NCBI GenBank assembly: GCA_963846495.1
Contig: CAWJWP010000009.1
Coordinates: 62,001 to 126,000, forward strand
Direction: 5' to 3'
Origin: DASYQD01 sp963846495
GTDB lineage: Bacteria > Acidobacteriota > Thermoanaerobaculia > Multivoradales > JAIOJS01
DNA length: 64,000 bases
A program made the position numbers and the translations under genes. Below the pieces are notes generated by a model, which saw only the letters and a program-made list of their open reading frames with translations, was not told the origin of the DNA and did not search any database. Below, one piece after another: positions 32,935 to 43,124 of this stretch. Position 1 is the stretch's first letter. Each line of letters begins with the position of its first letter.

Positions 32935-34284
32935 ATGCCGCGCTTCCCGGCGATCTGCCGCCACCGTTCTCGCACCGTCGAAGGCTCGACCGCCACGGCC
33001 ACGCTGCCGCTCGCGCCGCCCGCCACCACCGCCCTTCCCGGCCGGCGTCACCGCCATCGGCTCGCCAACGGGCTCGACGTGCTGCTGGTCGAGATTCCCG
33101 GCTCGCAGATCGTCTCGACGACGCTGTGGTACCGGGCCGGCGGCCGTGACGAGCCGGCGGCGCACGGCGGGGTGGCGCACTTCCTCGAGCACATGATGTT
33201 CAAAGGGTCGCCGGGCTACGGGCCGGGGCAGATCGATCGCCGCACGCAGGCGCTCGGCGGCAGCAACAACGCGTACACGAGCCACGACGCGACGGTCTAT
33301 TACTTCAAGTTCGCGGCCCGCGTCTGGCGCGAGGCGCTGGCGATCGAGGCCGATCGCATGGCGGCGCTGACGCTCGACTCGCAGGAGGTGGCGAGCGAGC
33401 GGCAGGTGATCCTCGAAGAGGTGGCGATGTACGAGAGCGACCCGTGGGACGCTCTCGAGCAGGTCGTGGCGGCGGCGCTCTTCGGCGAGCATCCTTACGC
33501 GCGCACGGTGCTCGGCACGCGCGAGGAGCTGATGGCGACGGGCGTCGACGAGCTCGCCGCGTTCCATCGCGCGTTCTATCGACCCGACAACGCGGCGATG
33601 GTGGTGGCTGGCGCGGTGGGGGAGAGCGACCTCGTTGCGATCGAGTCGGCGCTGGGCGCGCTCGCGCGCGGTGCGGCGCCGCGGTTGCCGATGCCGGCGT
33701 GGCAGCCGCCTGCCGAGCTCGTGCGCGTCGAACGGCGCCACGGCGAGGTGCCGCGCATGCTGCTGGCGCTGCCGGCGCCGCCCGCGGATCATCCCGATCA
33801 CGCGCTGCTGCGCGTGCTCGTCGGCGCGCTCGCCGATGGGCGCACGAGCCGGCTGCGGCGTGACCTCGTCGAGGAGCGCGAGGTCTGTCTCTTCATCGAC
33901 GCCGACGCTGCCGCGGCGGTGGGACCGGGCACCATCACCGTCGAAGCCGAGCTGCACGAGGGCGCCGAACCGCGGGAGGTGGAGGAGCGCGTGCTGGCGC
34001 ACTTGCGCGCGCTCGGCGAGGCGCCGCTCGGTGAGGAAGAGCTTGCTCGCGCTCGCGTCTCGCTGCTCGCCGACTGGGTGTTCGGCAACGAGCAGGCGCA
34101 CCAGCAGGCGCTCACCATCGGCTTCGGTCTGGCGCTCTTCGACGAAGGGCACGCCGAGCGGAGCGTCGCCGCCGGTTTGGCTGCGACCGCGGAGGAGCTG
34201 CAGGACGCAGCGCGGCGATGGCTGTCACCCGACCGCGGCGTGATCGGCTGGGCGCTGCCGGCGAAGAGGCGGCGGCGTGGCTGA
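32935..34284 (+). CDS. M16 family zinc metallopeptidase, catalytic subunit
   Basis: A 449-residue protein. The inverted zinc motif HxxEH is present as HFLEH (His82, Glu85, His86). The distal zinc ligand is probably Glu162 in ILEEVAMYESDP, 76 residues on as expected. GGSNNAYTSHDATVYYF matches the N-terminal catalytic domain of M16B peptidases (PqqL, MPP-beta and processing-peptidase homologues). No signal peptide is evident; the first ~30 residues are basic and low-complexity, so the true start could be slightly downstream. It overlaps the next gene, an M16 protein lacking the zinc motif, by 8 bp. The two probably form the heterodimer typical of M16B enzymes. Confidence 0.85.
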   Translation: MPRFPAICRHRSRTVEGSTATATLPLAPPATTALPGRRHRHRLANGLDVLLVEIPGSQIVSTTLWYRAGGRDEPAAHGGVAHFLEHMMFKGSPGYGPGQIDRRTQALGGSNNAYTSHDATVYYFKFAARVWREALAIEADRMAALTLDSQEVASERQVILEEVAMYESDPWDALEQVVAAALFGEHPYARTVLGTREELMATGVDELAAFHRAFYRPDNAAMVVAGAVGESDLVAIESALGALARGAAPRLPMPAWQPPAELVRVERRHGEVPRMLLALPAPPADHPDHALLRVLVGALADGRTSRLRRDLVEEREVCLFIDADAAAAVGPGTITVEAELHEGAEPREVEERVLAHLRALGEAPLGEEELARARVSLLADWVFGNEQAHQQALTIGFGLALFDEGHAERSVAAGLAATAEELQDAARRWLSPDRGVIGWALPAKRRRRG

Positions 34285-35548
34285 AGCGAACCTGACCCTC
34301 GATCCCGGGCCGACGTTGCCGCCGGCGGTTGCGCCGCCGCGGCTCGATCTCCGCGTTCGACGCGTGCCCGGCGTGCCGGTGGTGGCGGTGCGCGTTTGGC
34401 TACGCGGCGGCGCGCGCGCCGAGCCGCAACCGGGAGTCTCTTGGGCGGCCGGAAGGCTGCTCACCGAAGGCACGACGACGCGCGATTGGCGCGCCCTTGC
34501 CACCGCGGCGGAGGATCGCGGCGCCACGCTGCACGGCTTCGGCGGCTACGAGGCGCACGGCATGGCGGTCGACGCGCTGGCCGCCGATTGGGAGCTCGCG
34601 ATCGCTTGGACGGCCGAGCTTCTGCTCGCGAGCACCTTCCCGCCCGACCGTCTCGCGTGGGTGCGTCGCCAGGGCGAGACCGAGCTCGAGAGCGAGTGGG
34701 ACCAGCCCGAGGTGCGCACCTCGTGGGCGTTTCTCGACCAGCTCTACACGCCCAACCCGCGCGCGCGTCCGGTGCAGGGCGATCGCGCGAGTCTGGCCGC
34801 CCTCGACGCCGACACTTGCCGCTCGTTTCACGTCGAGTCGCTGCAACGCGGCGTCATCGTCGCCGTCGCCGGCGAGATCGCCGAGGAAGCCGTGCGCGCG
34901 CGGCTCAGCGAGCTGCTCGCACCGATCCTCACCGGCAGCGCCGCGCTCGCCGACCCGCCGCCGCCGGTCGGGATGCTCGAGTCCCGTCGCGAGCTGCCGT
35001 CGGGCGCCGTTGATCAGGCACACCTCTACCTTGGGCACCTCACCGTGCCGCGCCTCCATCCCGACCACGCAGCGCTCGAGGTGCTCGGCGTGGTCCTCGG
35101 CGCCGGCGCCGGCTTGACCGGCCGCATCCCCGAGCGCTTGCGTGAGCGCGAGGGCCTCGCCTACACCGCGCAAGCTGCGACCGTCGGCGGCGCGAGCAGC
35201 GAGCCGGGCCGCCTCGTCGTCTACGTCGGCACCTCGCCGAAGACGGTGGCGAAGGCCGAAGCCTCGGCGCGCGAAGAGCTCGCGCGCCTCCTCGACGGCG
35301 GCATCAGTGACGACGAGTTCGAGGAGGCGCGCACGTATCTTCTCGGGCGCGAGCCCTTCCGCCGCGAGACCGCCCGCCAATGGGCCGACCTCCTCGCCGA
35401 AGGCGCCTACTGGGGCCTGCCCCTCGACGACGCCGCCTGGTGCGAAGCCGAGCTCCTGCGCCTCGACCGCGCGCAAGTCGAAGCGGCGGCGCGAAGGCAC
35501 GTGAAGCCGGAGGCGCTGAAAGTCACCGTCGGTCTGCCCGGCGAGTAG
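34277..35548 (+). CDS. M16 family peptidase-like subunit without zinc motif
   Basis: A 423-residue protein with the M16 fold pattern (VVAVRVWLRGGARAEPQPG near the start, GRLLTEGTTTRDW where HxxEH would lie, then VAVAGEI and GLAYTAQAATVGGASSEPGR). The HxxEH motif is absent, so it should be non-catalytic. In M16B pairs such a subunit holds and positions the substrate through its Arg/Tyr motif; here an RETARQWADLLAEGAYWGLP region near the end may serve. The start overlaps the upstream gene by 8 bp, consistent with 1:1 production. Confidence 0.8.
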   Translation: MAEANLTLDPGPTLPPAVAPPRLDLRVRRVPGVPVVAVRVWLRGGARAEPQPGVSWAAGRLLTEGTTTRDWRALATAAEDRGATLHGFGGYEAHGMAVDALAADWELAIAWTAELLLASTFPPDRLAWVRRQGETELESEWDQPEVRTSWAFLDQLYTPNPRARPVQGDRASLAALDADTCRSFHVESLQRGVIVAVAGEIAEEAVRARLSELLAPILTGSAALADPPPPVGMLESRRELPSGAVDQAHLYLGHLTVPRLHPDHAALEVLGVVLGAGAGLTGRIPERLREREGLAYTAQAATVGGASSEPGRLVVYVGTSPKTVAKAEASAREELARLLDGGISDDEFEEARTYLLGREPFRRETARQWADLLAEGAYWGLPLDDAAWCEAELLRLDRAQVEAAARRHVKPEALKVTVGLPGE

Positions 35549-35556
35549 GCTCCGGT

Positions 35557-35585
35557 TTCTACCTTTCTCGCCATCTTCTACCTTT
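35557..35585 (+). promoter_or_regulatory. Direct repeat ahead of the toxin-antitoxin pair
   Basis: Two exact copies of TTCTACCTTT (35557-35566 and 35576-35585), 19 bp apart start to start, about two helical turns. They lie 28 bp before the antitoxin ATG in otherwise GC-rich DNA. Antitoxins of this class repress their own operon, so the repeats are a plausible operator; no binding evidence exists. Confidence 0.4.
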
Positions 35586-35612
35586 GTGGCAGAATCACCG
35601 CGAGGTGACGCC

Positions 35613-35885
35613 ATGGCCCTCAGCATCAAGAATGCCGAGGTCGAACGTCTCGTCGACGAAGTCTCTACGCTGGCAGGCGAGAGCAAGACCGACGCAGTGC
35701 GCCAAGCTCTGATCGAGCGAAGAGACCGGCTCAAGCTCCGTCGACGTGGCGAGCTCGGTGCGGGCTTCATGCGTTACCTCGAAGAGGAGATCTGGCCGCT
35801 CGCCCGGCGGCTAGGCGTCGCCCGCAAGCGACTCAGCCGCAAAGAAGAGGATTCCATCCTCGGCTACGGGAAGGACGGCGTTTGA
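35613..35885 (+). CDS. vapB: VapB-type antitoxin (PSK/Rv0623-like)
   Basis: A 90-residue protein starting MALSIKNAEVERLVDEV after a GAGGTGA ribosome binding site. An in-frame ATG-less extension to 35586 is less likely. The N-terminal segment (SIKNAEVERLVDEVSTLAGE, then KTDAVRQALIERRDRL) is the ribbon-helix-helix type DNA-binding and dimerisation region of the Rv0623/PSK antitoxins. The basic C-terminal part (RRLGVARKRLSRKEEDSILG) would wrap the toxin's active site. The TGA stop overlaps the toxin's TTG start, the usual coupling for such modules. It probably autoregulates through the repeats at 35557-35585. Confidence 0.85.
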   Translation: MALSIKNAEVERLVDEVSTLAGESKTDAVRQALIERRDRLKLRRRGELGAGFMRYLEEEIWPLARRLGVARKRLSRKEEDSILGYGKDGV

Positions 35886-36268
35886 TCCTCGATTCGTCGG
35901 TCATCGTCGCCATCGTCACGCAGGAGCCCGGCGTCGAGTTGATCGTCGAGAAGCTGCGCAAGGCGGAGGTCCGGGCGGTGAGCGCCGCCACGCTGGCTGA
36001 AGCTGGGATTGTGCTCCAGGCCCGATTGGCACTCGATCCGCAAGCAATCATCGATCGTTTCTTGCGCGATTTCGACGTCGCGGTCATCGCATTCGGCGAC
36101 GAGCACTGGCGTGAGGCCGTCGACGCCTATCGGCGCTTCGGCCGCGGCAGGCATGCGGCTGCGCTCAACTTCGGCGACTGCCTGTCGTATGCGACGGCCC
36201 GTTTGGCCGGCGAGCCGTTGCTGTTCGTCGGCGCTGATTTCGCCCGGACGGACCTGCAGATCGCCTGA
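35882..36268 (+). CDS. vapC: VapC-type PIN-domain ribonuclease toxin
   Basis: A 128-residue PIN domain. The acidic residues that bind Mg2+ are visible: Asp4 (MILDSSVIVAI), Glu40 (AATLAEAGIV), Asp99 (LNFGDCLSYA) and Asp119/Asp124 near the end (LLFVGADFARTDLQ). VapC toxins cleave tRNA or rRNA and are held inactive by the cognate antitoxin. The start is a TTG overlapping the antitoxin stop as TTGA; no ATG or GTG fits the domain's conserved first strand, which makes TTG the only reasonable start. This weak start would keep toxin levels below antitoxin levels. Confidence 0.9.
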   Translation: MILDSSVIVAIVTQEPGVELIVEKLRKAEVRAVSAATLAEAGIVLQARLALDPQAIIDRFLRDFDVAVIAFGDEHWREAVDAYRRFGRGRHAAALNFGDCLSYATARLAGEPLLFVGADFARTDLQIA

Positions 36269-36301
36269 CGGCTTTCAGTCCGCTGGGGGCAGCGACCTCG
36301 G

Positions 36302-38224
36302 TCAGCGGAACGGAAACGACAGCTGTTCGCCACCATGGCGCGAGCGCTCCTCGCGGATCGCGTCGATCGGGCTCATCCCGTCGAGGTCGGGATGCGCCGT
36401 GCGTTCCCACAGCCGCTGCCGCTGCACCAGCTTTCCTGCCAGCTCCCCCCAGTCGTCACATCCCTCGGCGAGCAGCTCCTCGCGCCAGAGGAGCCAGCGC
36501 CGGTGCAGCTCACGATCGAGCCGCGCCTCCGTCGGCCCCATCGTCGGCCCCCAGCGTTGCTCCGCCTCGTCACCGAGCCCCGAGTCGGGGAGCATCAGGC
36601 GCGCCATCAGCTCGTCGTCGTGCTCCGCCCGCCACGCCATCACCTCCTCGTCCCAGAAGGGACCCGTGGGAGCGTCGATCCAGCGATCCTGGATCGCCGC
36701 GCGGTTGTCGAGGACGTTCGCGGCCCACGGGCAGATGATGCCCTCCTTCGTCGCCAGGAACGCGAAGAAACGCTGGAGCGAGACCGGCATGGCCTTGGCT
36801 CGGGTAATGCCGTCCCACCCTTTGCGCGGGTACCAGTCGAAAAGAAAGACCCGAAGGTCGTACTCGTGGACGGCGGGCGCCGGGATTCCGTTGCCGGCGA
36901 GGAACTCGACGAAGGCCGACGCGTTCTCGCCGTGTCGGGCCGCGGTGGCGGCCGACAACGCCTGCTCCTCGCGCAGGTGGCGAGCGAAGCGCTCGACCAC
37001 CGCCAGTTGGCGCTTCACGAACGCCTCGAGATCGGCCATCGCCGCGGTTTGCCCGTCGACGGCGGATGCGGGGTCGGCGCCTGGCCCTTCGGCGCCGCCC
37101 GGGGTGAGCGGCGGGGGTTCCAGCTCGATGTCGTCATCGATGGGCTGCCAGGACATTTCGATGCCGGTCGGCTCGTCTCGCCAGCCCTCGATCGCCGTCC
37201 CTTCCGCCAAGTCGGCCGCGCACGCCGCGACGAACCGTGGCACCGCCGCGAGCAGCGCCTCCAAGTCGGCAACGTCGCTGCGTCGCAGCCCGCCGGCCGG
37301 CGTGTTGAGGGCGAGGACGCGCGGATAAGCTCCTGGGCCGGCCACCTCCCAGCCGGCGGCGGTCAGCTCGCGCCGCGCCGCGCGCGATTGCTCCCGCAGG
37401 TCGTCGAAAGTCACCGACAGGACCCGGCCACGAAAGTCGTCGAAGGCGTTCTCGACGCTGAGCGAGTCGAGCAAGGCGTGGAAGTCTTCCGCCTCGGAGT
37501 AGAGAGCGATGCCGTGCTCCTCGCCGGCTGCGCCGAGGACGGAGAGGCTCCAACGATTCCCCGCCGGCATCAGCGCCTCGAGAGCGTCGTCGGAGGAGGG
37601 CAGCCGCTCCCAGGGTGCGGCGCGGTAGAACGCGGCGGCGCGCGCGAAGAGCGCAGCCACGATTTCCTCCGGCAGCCCCCAGGCTGCCCAAGTCTCGGGA
37701 CAGGACGCGCGAGAGCGTCCCGATCCGCCGGCGTGCTCGATCGCCGCGTAGGCGGCCTCGTCCAGGTCGCCGAGCGCGCCGGCCTCCACGGCGGGAAGGC
37801 CGCCGAGCTCGCGCGCCGATGGGTGCGACCGCAATCGCTCCGCAAGCGCTTGCGCCACCTCTGGCTCGCGTACGAGGACCCGCTCGGGCAGGGCGCCTAC
37901 GCGACGTCCGGCGTCGACCAGCGCGTCCGCGAGAATCGCGGCGATCGCCTCGGGCTCCGCCGACGGGCGATTGAGCGCGTCGGTGCCGATGACGAAGCCA
38001 TCGGCCACCACGAGAGAGAAGGCCAGCCGCGCCGCGGGGTCGCCTTTGATGCCGACGGGCAACGGCACGACGTCTGCCTCCCAGGACGCGGCGCTCGCGG
38101 CAGCTGCTCGCACGTGGCCGGCGGCGGTCCGCGAGGCGTGCGCCGTGTCGTCGAGGCGCTGGCAGCACTTCTTGTACTTCTTGCCCGAGCCGCACGGGCA
38201 CGGGTCGTTGCGGCCGATTCTCAC
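36302..38224 (-). CDS. SEC-C metal-binding domain protein
   Basis: A 640-residue protein from GTG 38224. The N-terminus is a textbook SEC-C zinc motif, RNDPCPCGSGKKYKKCC, the Cys-Cys-Cys-Cys/His cluster known from the SecA C-terminus and many unrelated proteins. The rest is helical and acidic and has no recognised domain. Features are a long middle region (LYSEAEDFHALLDSLSVENA), a Pro-rich acidic linker (DDDIELEPPPLTPGG) and a C-terminal part with conserved-looking Trp/Asp clusters (VFLFDWYPRKGWDGITRAKA, WDEEVMAWRAEHDDELMARL). The protein is presumably cytoplasmic. It is convergent with the VapC gene and its role is unknown. Confidence 0.75.
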   Translation of the reverse strand: MRIGRNDPCPCGSGKKYKKCCQRLDDTAHASRTAAGHVRAAAASAASWEADVVPLPVGIKGDPAARLAFSLVVADGFVIGTDALNRPSAEPEAIAAILADALVDAGRRVGALPERVLVREPEVAQALAERLRSHPSARELGGLPAVEAGALGDLDEAAYAAIEHAGGSGRSRASCPETWAAWGLPEEIVAALFARAAAFYRAAPWERLPSSDDALEALMPAGNRWSLSVLGAAGEEHGIALYSEAEDFHALLDSLSVENAFDDFRGRVLSVTFDDLREQSRAARRELTAAGWEVAGPGAYPRVLALNTPAGGLRRSDVADLEALLAAVPRFVAACAADLAEGTAIEGWRDEPTGIEMSWQPIDDDIELEPPPLTPGGAEGPGADPASAVDGQTAAMADLEAFVKRQLAVVERFARHLREEQALSAATAARHGENASAFVEFLAGNGIPAPAVHEYDLRVFLFDWYPRKGWDGITRAKAMPVSLQRFFAFLATKEGIICPWAANVLDNRAAIQDRWIDAPTGPFWDEEVMAWRAEHDDELMARLMLPDSGLGDEAEQRWGPTMGPTEARLDRELHRRWLLWREELLAEGCDDWGELAGKLVQRQRLWERTAHPDLDGMSPIDAIREERSRHGGEQLSFPFR

Positions 38225-38285
38225 GTGCCTGAGCCTCCGCGAGGCGAGGCACGGTAGCACGGTCGGACGGCCCGGGCAGTAGCGC

Positions 38286-39685
<1,400 letters not shown>

Positions 39686-39689
<4 letters not shown>

Positions 39690-40915
39690 GCCGGCACCGG
39701 CGCGGGGAAGAGGAGACGGAAGGTCGTGCCTGCTTCCGAGGTGTGCAGGAGCTCGAGGTCGCCGCCGTGGTCGAGCAGTAGCTTGCGCGAGATGGCGAGG
39801 CCGAGGCCCATCCCCTCGCCGATGCGGCGTGAGGTGGTGTAGGGCTCGAAGAGACGCGCGCGCAGCTCAGCAGCGACGCCCGGACCATCGTCGGCGACGT
39901 CGAGGGCGATTCCGTTCTCCACCGGCGCGAAGGAGAGCGTGAGCGTGCCGCGCCGACCGGCCTCGCGCAACGCGAGCGCGCTGTTGTCGCCGAGGTTGAC
40001 GAGCACCTGGCGCAGCATCTCGGAGTCGACCATCGCCTCGACGACGCGACCCGGATGGACGAAGCGCACGTCTAGCTCGGGCCAGGCAGCGCCGAAGAGA
40101 TCGGCGAGCTCGCCCACCAGCCGCGCCAAGTCGTGACGAGCGAGCGTCGGTTGCGGCAGCCGCGCGAACGAGGCGAAGCGCTGCGTGAACGCACCGAGAC
40201 GGTCGAGCTCCTGGCCGAGGCTCTCTTGCAAGCGAGCGAGCTCGCCGCGCGCTTCCGCTGCCGGCACCGCGCCGGCGAGGTCGCCGATGCGCGCCAGCTC
40301 GAGCCGCGCCGCGGCGAGCGGGGTGCGGATCTCATGCGCGTGACGGCGCGCCGACTCCTGCCACGCCGCGAGGTTCTCGAGCGAGGCGAGCCGCCGGCGG
40401 TCGCGCGTCATCGTCCGCGAGGCCTCCTCGACCATCCCGGCGATGCGGCCGACGAGATCGCGGCGACGCTCGCCGACGCGCACGTCGGGCCGGCCGGCGG
40501 CGAGGTCGCCGAGCGCCGACTGCAGCCGCACCAATCGCTTCTCCTGCCGGGCCTGGCGCACGGCGGTGACCGACCCGGAGAGCGCGATGATCACGCCGAC
40601 GACCACGAGCAGCGCCACCTCGTAGCGCCGCACGATCTCTTGGCGGCTGTACTCCAGCACGCGCAACCGCCCGAGCAAGCGCTGCGTCTCCTGGAAGCGC
40701 CGGTGGTAGCCCGCCTCGCCGCCGGGGTCGAGGCGGGCGAGGCGCTTCTGGTCGTCGCGCGATCGCTCGACGGCAGCGACCACTTCCGGATGGACGCCGA
40801 AGGCGAACCACGAGCGCGACAGGCGGCGCTCGAAGAAGTGGAAGGTCAGGGCGGAAGCGACCGCGAGCGCGAGCAGCGTCAGGAGCGCGGTGCGCTGGCT
40901 CAGGAGCGCGAGCAT
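39686..40915 (-). CDS. Membrane sensor histidine kinase
   Basis: A 409-residue protein with two membrane helices (~10-27 and ~100-117) enclosing a ~70-residue periplasmic helical sensor region, then a HAMP-like segment. The phospho-acceptor is His194 in RRHAHEIRTPLAAARLEL. The ATP-binding domain shows the N box LGDNSALAL, the G1 box ADDGPGVA, the F box region LFEPYTTSR and the G2 box GMGLGLAISRKLL. It resembles NtrY-type kinases. The start MLALLSQRT was chosen because upstream in-frame sequence is non-coding shadow. It is coupled to the sigma-54 regulator and follows a DUF4390-like gene, a neighbourhood known for NtrYX-like systems in proteobacteria. Confidence 0.88.
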
Positions 40916-40920
40916 ACCGC

Positions 40921-41572
40921 TCAGGGACCGCGCGCCGGGACCGGCCGCGGCGTAGCCGGCCAGGCGTAGCGCACGATGCTGCGCCGCTGGATCGAGGTGG
41001 CGATCAGTAGATCGACGACGCCGTTGAGCCGAGACTCGCCCGGGCTCGTCGTCGCCGGTTCGCCGGCGGCGGCGCCGTCGTCGGGCGCGCTGGAGAACCA
41101 GCGCTGCGCGTCGCGTTGCTCCGACTGCGAGAAGGGGATGACGCTGAGCTCGACGCGCACCGCCCAGCTGCCGAGCGGCAGCGACAGCGCCACCGGCAGC
41201 TCGAGCGACTGCCACCAGCCGGCGAGCGCTTCGAAGGAGCGATGGGTGTCGCGCCGCACCCGGCCATCGGCGCCGACGGCGGTGGTGAGGAAGACCTCGT
41301 CCCAGGGCTCCCAGCGCACGTCGATGCGCGCCGCGCCGCGCACCTTGCGACCGGGCTCCGCCGCCGCCTTGACGACGACGACGAAGCTGGTGGTGAGGCC
41401 GGTGTTGAGGTGCGGGCGCACCTCCGGTCGCGACAGCACCTCGGGCAAGGCGCTCACCGACAGCGTGCGGTCGCGGCCGATGGCGTAGCTCGGCCCCTGC
41501 GCGCCGTGGAGGGCGGCAGCCGCGAACAGCAGCCCTCCCAGCCGCCGCCGCCGCCAGCACCGAGCGCCTCAT
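40921..41572 (-). CDS. DUF4390-like exported protein, apparent frameshift in the signal peptide
   Basis: The body (from the GTG at 41457, RTLSVSALPEVLSRPEVRPH to the stop at 40921) is a beta-rich ~180-residue domain resembling DUF4390, with VELSVIPFSQSEQRDAQRWF. Its natural start is ATG 41572, which overlaps the upstream stop as ATGA and opens with MRRSVLAAAAAG, the beginning of a signal peptide. That frame must switch by one base to reach GGLLFAAAALHGAQGPSYAI and the body. The switch lies in a GCG-repeat run near 41540-41555, where an indel error is likely. If the break is real, a truncated form without signal peptide would be made. It sits between an Omp85-like gene and the kinase gene. Confidence 0.6.
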
Positions 41573-42816
41573 CGGTCGCGCTCCAGCTCGGCGACGTAGC
41601 TGAAGCCGAGACGGTAGACGCCCCAGGCGTTGCGGAAGAGCAGCGAGGTGCGGAGTTGGGCATCGCGCGTGTCGTAGTCGTCGTCGAATTCGCTGGTGTA
41701 GTGCGACGCGTCGACCCGCAGCACCGTCTCGAGGCGGAGGTCGCCGCCGCGGCGCTGGCGGATGGCGAAGTCCCAGACGTTGAAGGCGTGGATCGCCTCC
41801 ACGTAGACCTCTGTCTCGCTACCCGTGACCTCGAGTCTCTCGTGGTGCGTGGCGCCGGCGCCGAAGCCGAGCGACTGCTTGGGCGTGATCGACCAGTACT
41901 GCCGGCCTTGGGCGGAGAGGAGCCAGGAGTCGTAGGTGAAGCGCTGCTCGAAGTCGTTGCCCCCGTGGCGATCGCGATGAGTGATTCGCGAGCTCCCGTA
42001 GGCGCCGCTGCCGGTGGTCCGGCGGCCGCTGGTGGCAAAGAGCGGGTCGTCGGTGCTGTCGTAGATCCACTCGAGCTCGCCGCGCCACGCCTCGAGCTGC
42101 GACTCGCTGAAGCCGCCGAAGAAATCGAAGCGACGCTCGGTCGACGTCCAGGCGGCGCTCGCCCGCAGCGCGTGGTTGCCGGTGATCGGAATGCCCACCT
42201 GCGCCGACGCCTGCAGGTTGCCTTTGTCGTGCTCGTCGCCGACCGCGCTCGACAGCGCCGCGGAGGCGTAGCTGCCGGCGCCGAAGAGCCCGTAGCGCGT
42301 GTAGCCGAGCTGGAAGGTGCCGATGCCGAGGTCGTCGTCGTAGGCCTGCAGGCTGCCGAAGAGCAGCCCGCGCGCGCCGACGAATTTGCGGGCGCTCACC
42401 GTGAAGGCAGCGCCGGCCGCGAGCTCGCCGTAGTCGGCTTGGTCGCGGAGGTAGGGGCGATCGAAGTAGAAGACGTCGACGTCGAGGGCGAAGGCGACCG
42501 GCTTGGCGGCCTCGACGGTGATCACCAGCTCGTAGGCGCCGCGCTCGCTGCCCTTGCGCAGCGCCATGTCGGCGTCGACGACGAAGGGGAGCCGCTTGAC
42601 GCGAGAGACGGCGTCGCGCAGCTGCGGCTCGGAGTACGTGCCCCCTTCCGCGAGCAGCGACTCGGAAAGCACGATCTGCCGCGCCGACTCGTGCGCGAGG
42701 CCTTCGACGACGATGCGCTCGATGAGGAAGGTGGGTGGCTCCTCGGCGCCGGCGCGAGCGCCGGCGGAGAGGAGCAAGGCGAGGGCGAGCAACGGCACAC
42801 GAGCGAGACGACCCAT
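41569..42816 (-). CDS. Omp85/BamA-like outer-membrane protein with one POTRA
   Basis: A 415-residue protein. The start MGRLARVPLLALALLLSAG gives a signal peptide ending GARAGAEE; an in-frame extension upstream lacks sense. Residues ~25-110 form a POTRA-type domain (FLIERIVVEGLAHESARQI, LRDAVSRVKRLPFVVDADMA). The rest is a run of amphipathic beta strands (AFTVSARKFVGARGLLFGSL, then GTFQLGYTRYGLFGAGSYAS) ending in an aromatic-containing strand (YRLGFSYVAELERDR). BamA is about twice this size, so this is a short Omp85-superfamily member (TamA/patatin-linked type) of unknown client. It is the first gene of the operon leading to the histidine kinase. Confidence 0.7.
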   Translation of the reverse strand: MGRLARVPLLALALLLSAGARAGAEEPPTFLIERIVVEGLAHESARQIVLSESLLAEGGTYSEPQLRDAVSRVKRLPFVVDADMALRKGSERGAYELVITVEAAKPVAFALDVDVFYFDRPYLRDQADYGELAAGAAFTVSARKFVGARGLLFGSLQAYDDDLGIGTFQLGYTRYGLFGAGSYASAALSSAVGDEHDKGNLQASAQVGIPITGNHALRASAAWTSTERRFDFFGGFSESQLEAWRGELEWIYDSTDDPLFATSGRRTTGSGAYGSSRITHRDRHGGNDFEQRFTYDSWLLSAQGRQYWSITPKQSLGFGAGATHHERLEVTGSETEVYVEAIHAFNVWDFAIRQRRGGDLRLETVLRVDASHYTSEFDDDYDTRDAQLRTSLLFRNAWGVYRLGFSYVAELERDR

Positions 42817-43124
42817 CGACGGCCCCTTTCCGGTTGACCAGCGGACGAACCGGACAAGGGCAACCGATGTGCCACTCACGTGCGCGCGGGAGCGGCGGCG
42901 CGGCTGGCGGCGCAACGTCTTCTCAGACAACGGGATGCAGCGCTGTTGCGCCTCTCGTCATGAGCACGCCAGCCGATCGGCGGCAGTCGGGAGCGTATAG
43001 GAAAGCTGACGCCCGTCAGTGAATGCAGACGAACGCACGCGCGTAGCTGGGAGGTGGCGGCCGGCGGAACGTGCGGCCGCCGACGCCTTCTCCTTCATGG
43101 AAGAGTTACGCCTTCCCAGTCACC
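42817..43124. other. Intergenic region between divergent genes
   Basis: A 308-bp region separating the Omp85-like operon from the large repeat protein. It should hold both promoters, but I find no convincing -35/-10 pair on either strand. A GC hairpin (GGCGGCCG at 43056-43063 pairing with CGGCCGCC at 43074-43081, 10-nt loop) lies ~45 bp before the plus-strand gene and could form in its leader. Confidence 0.4.
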
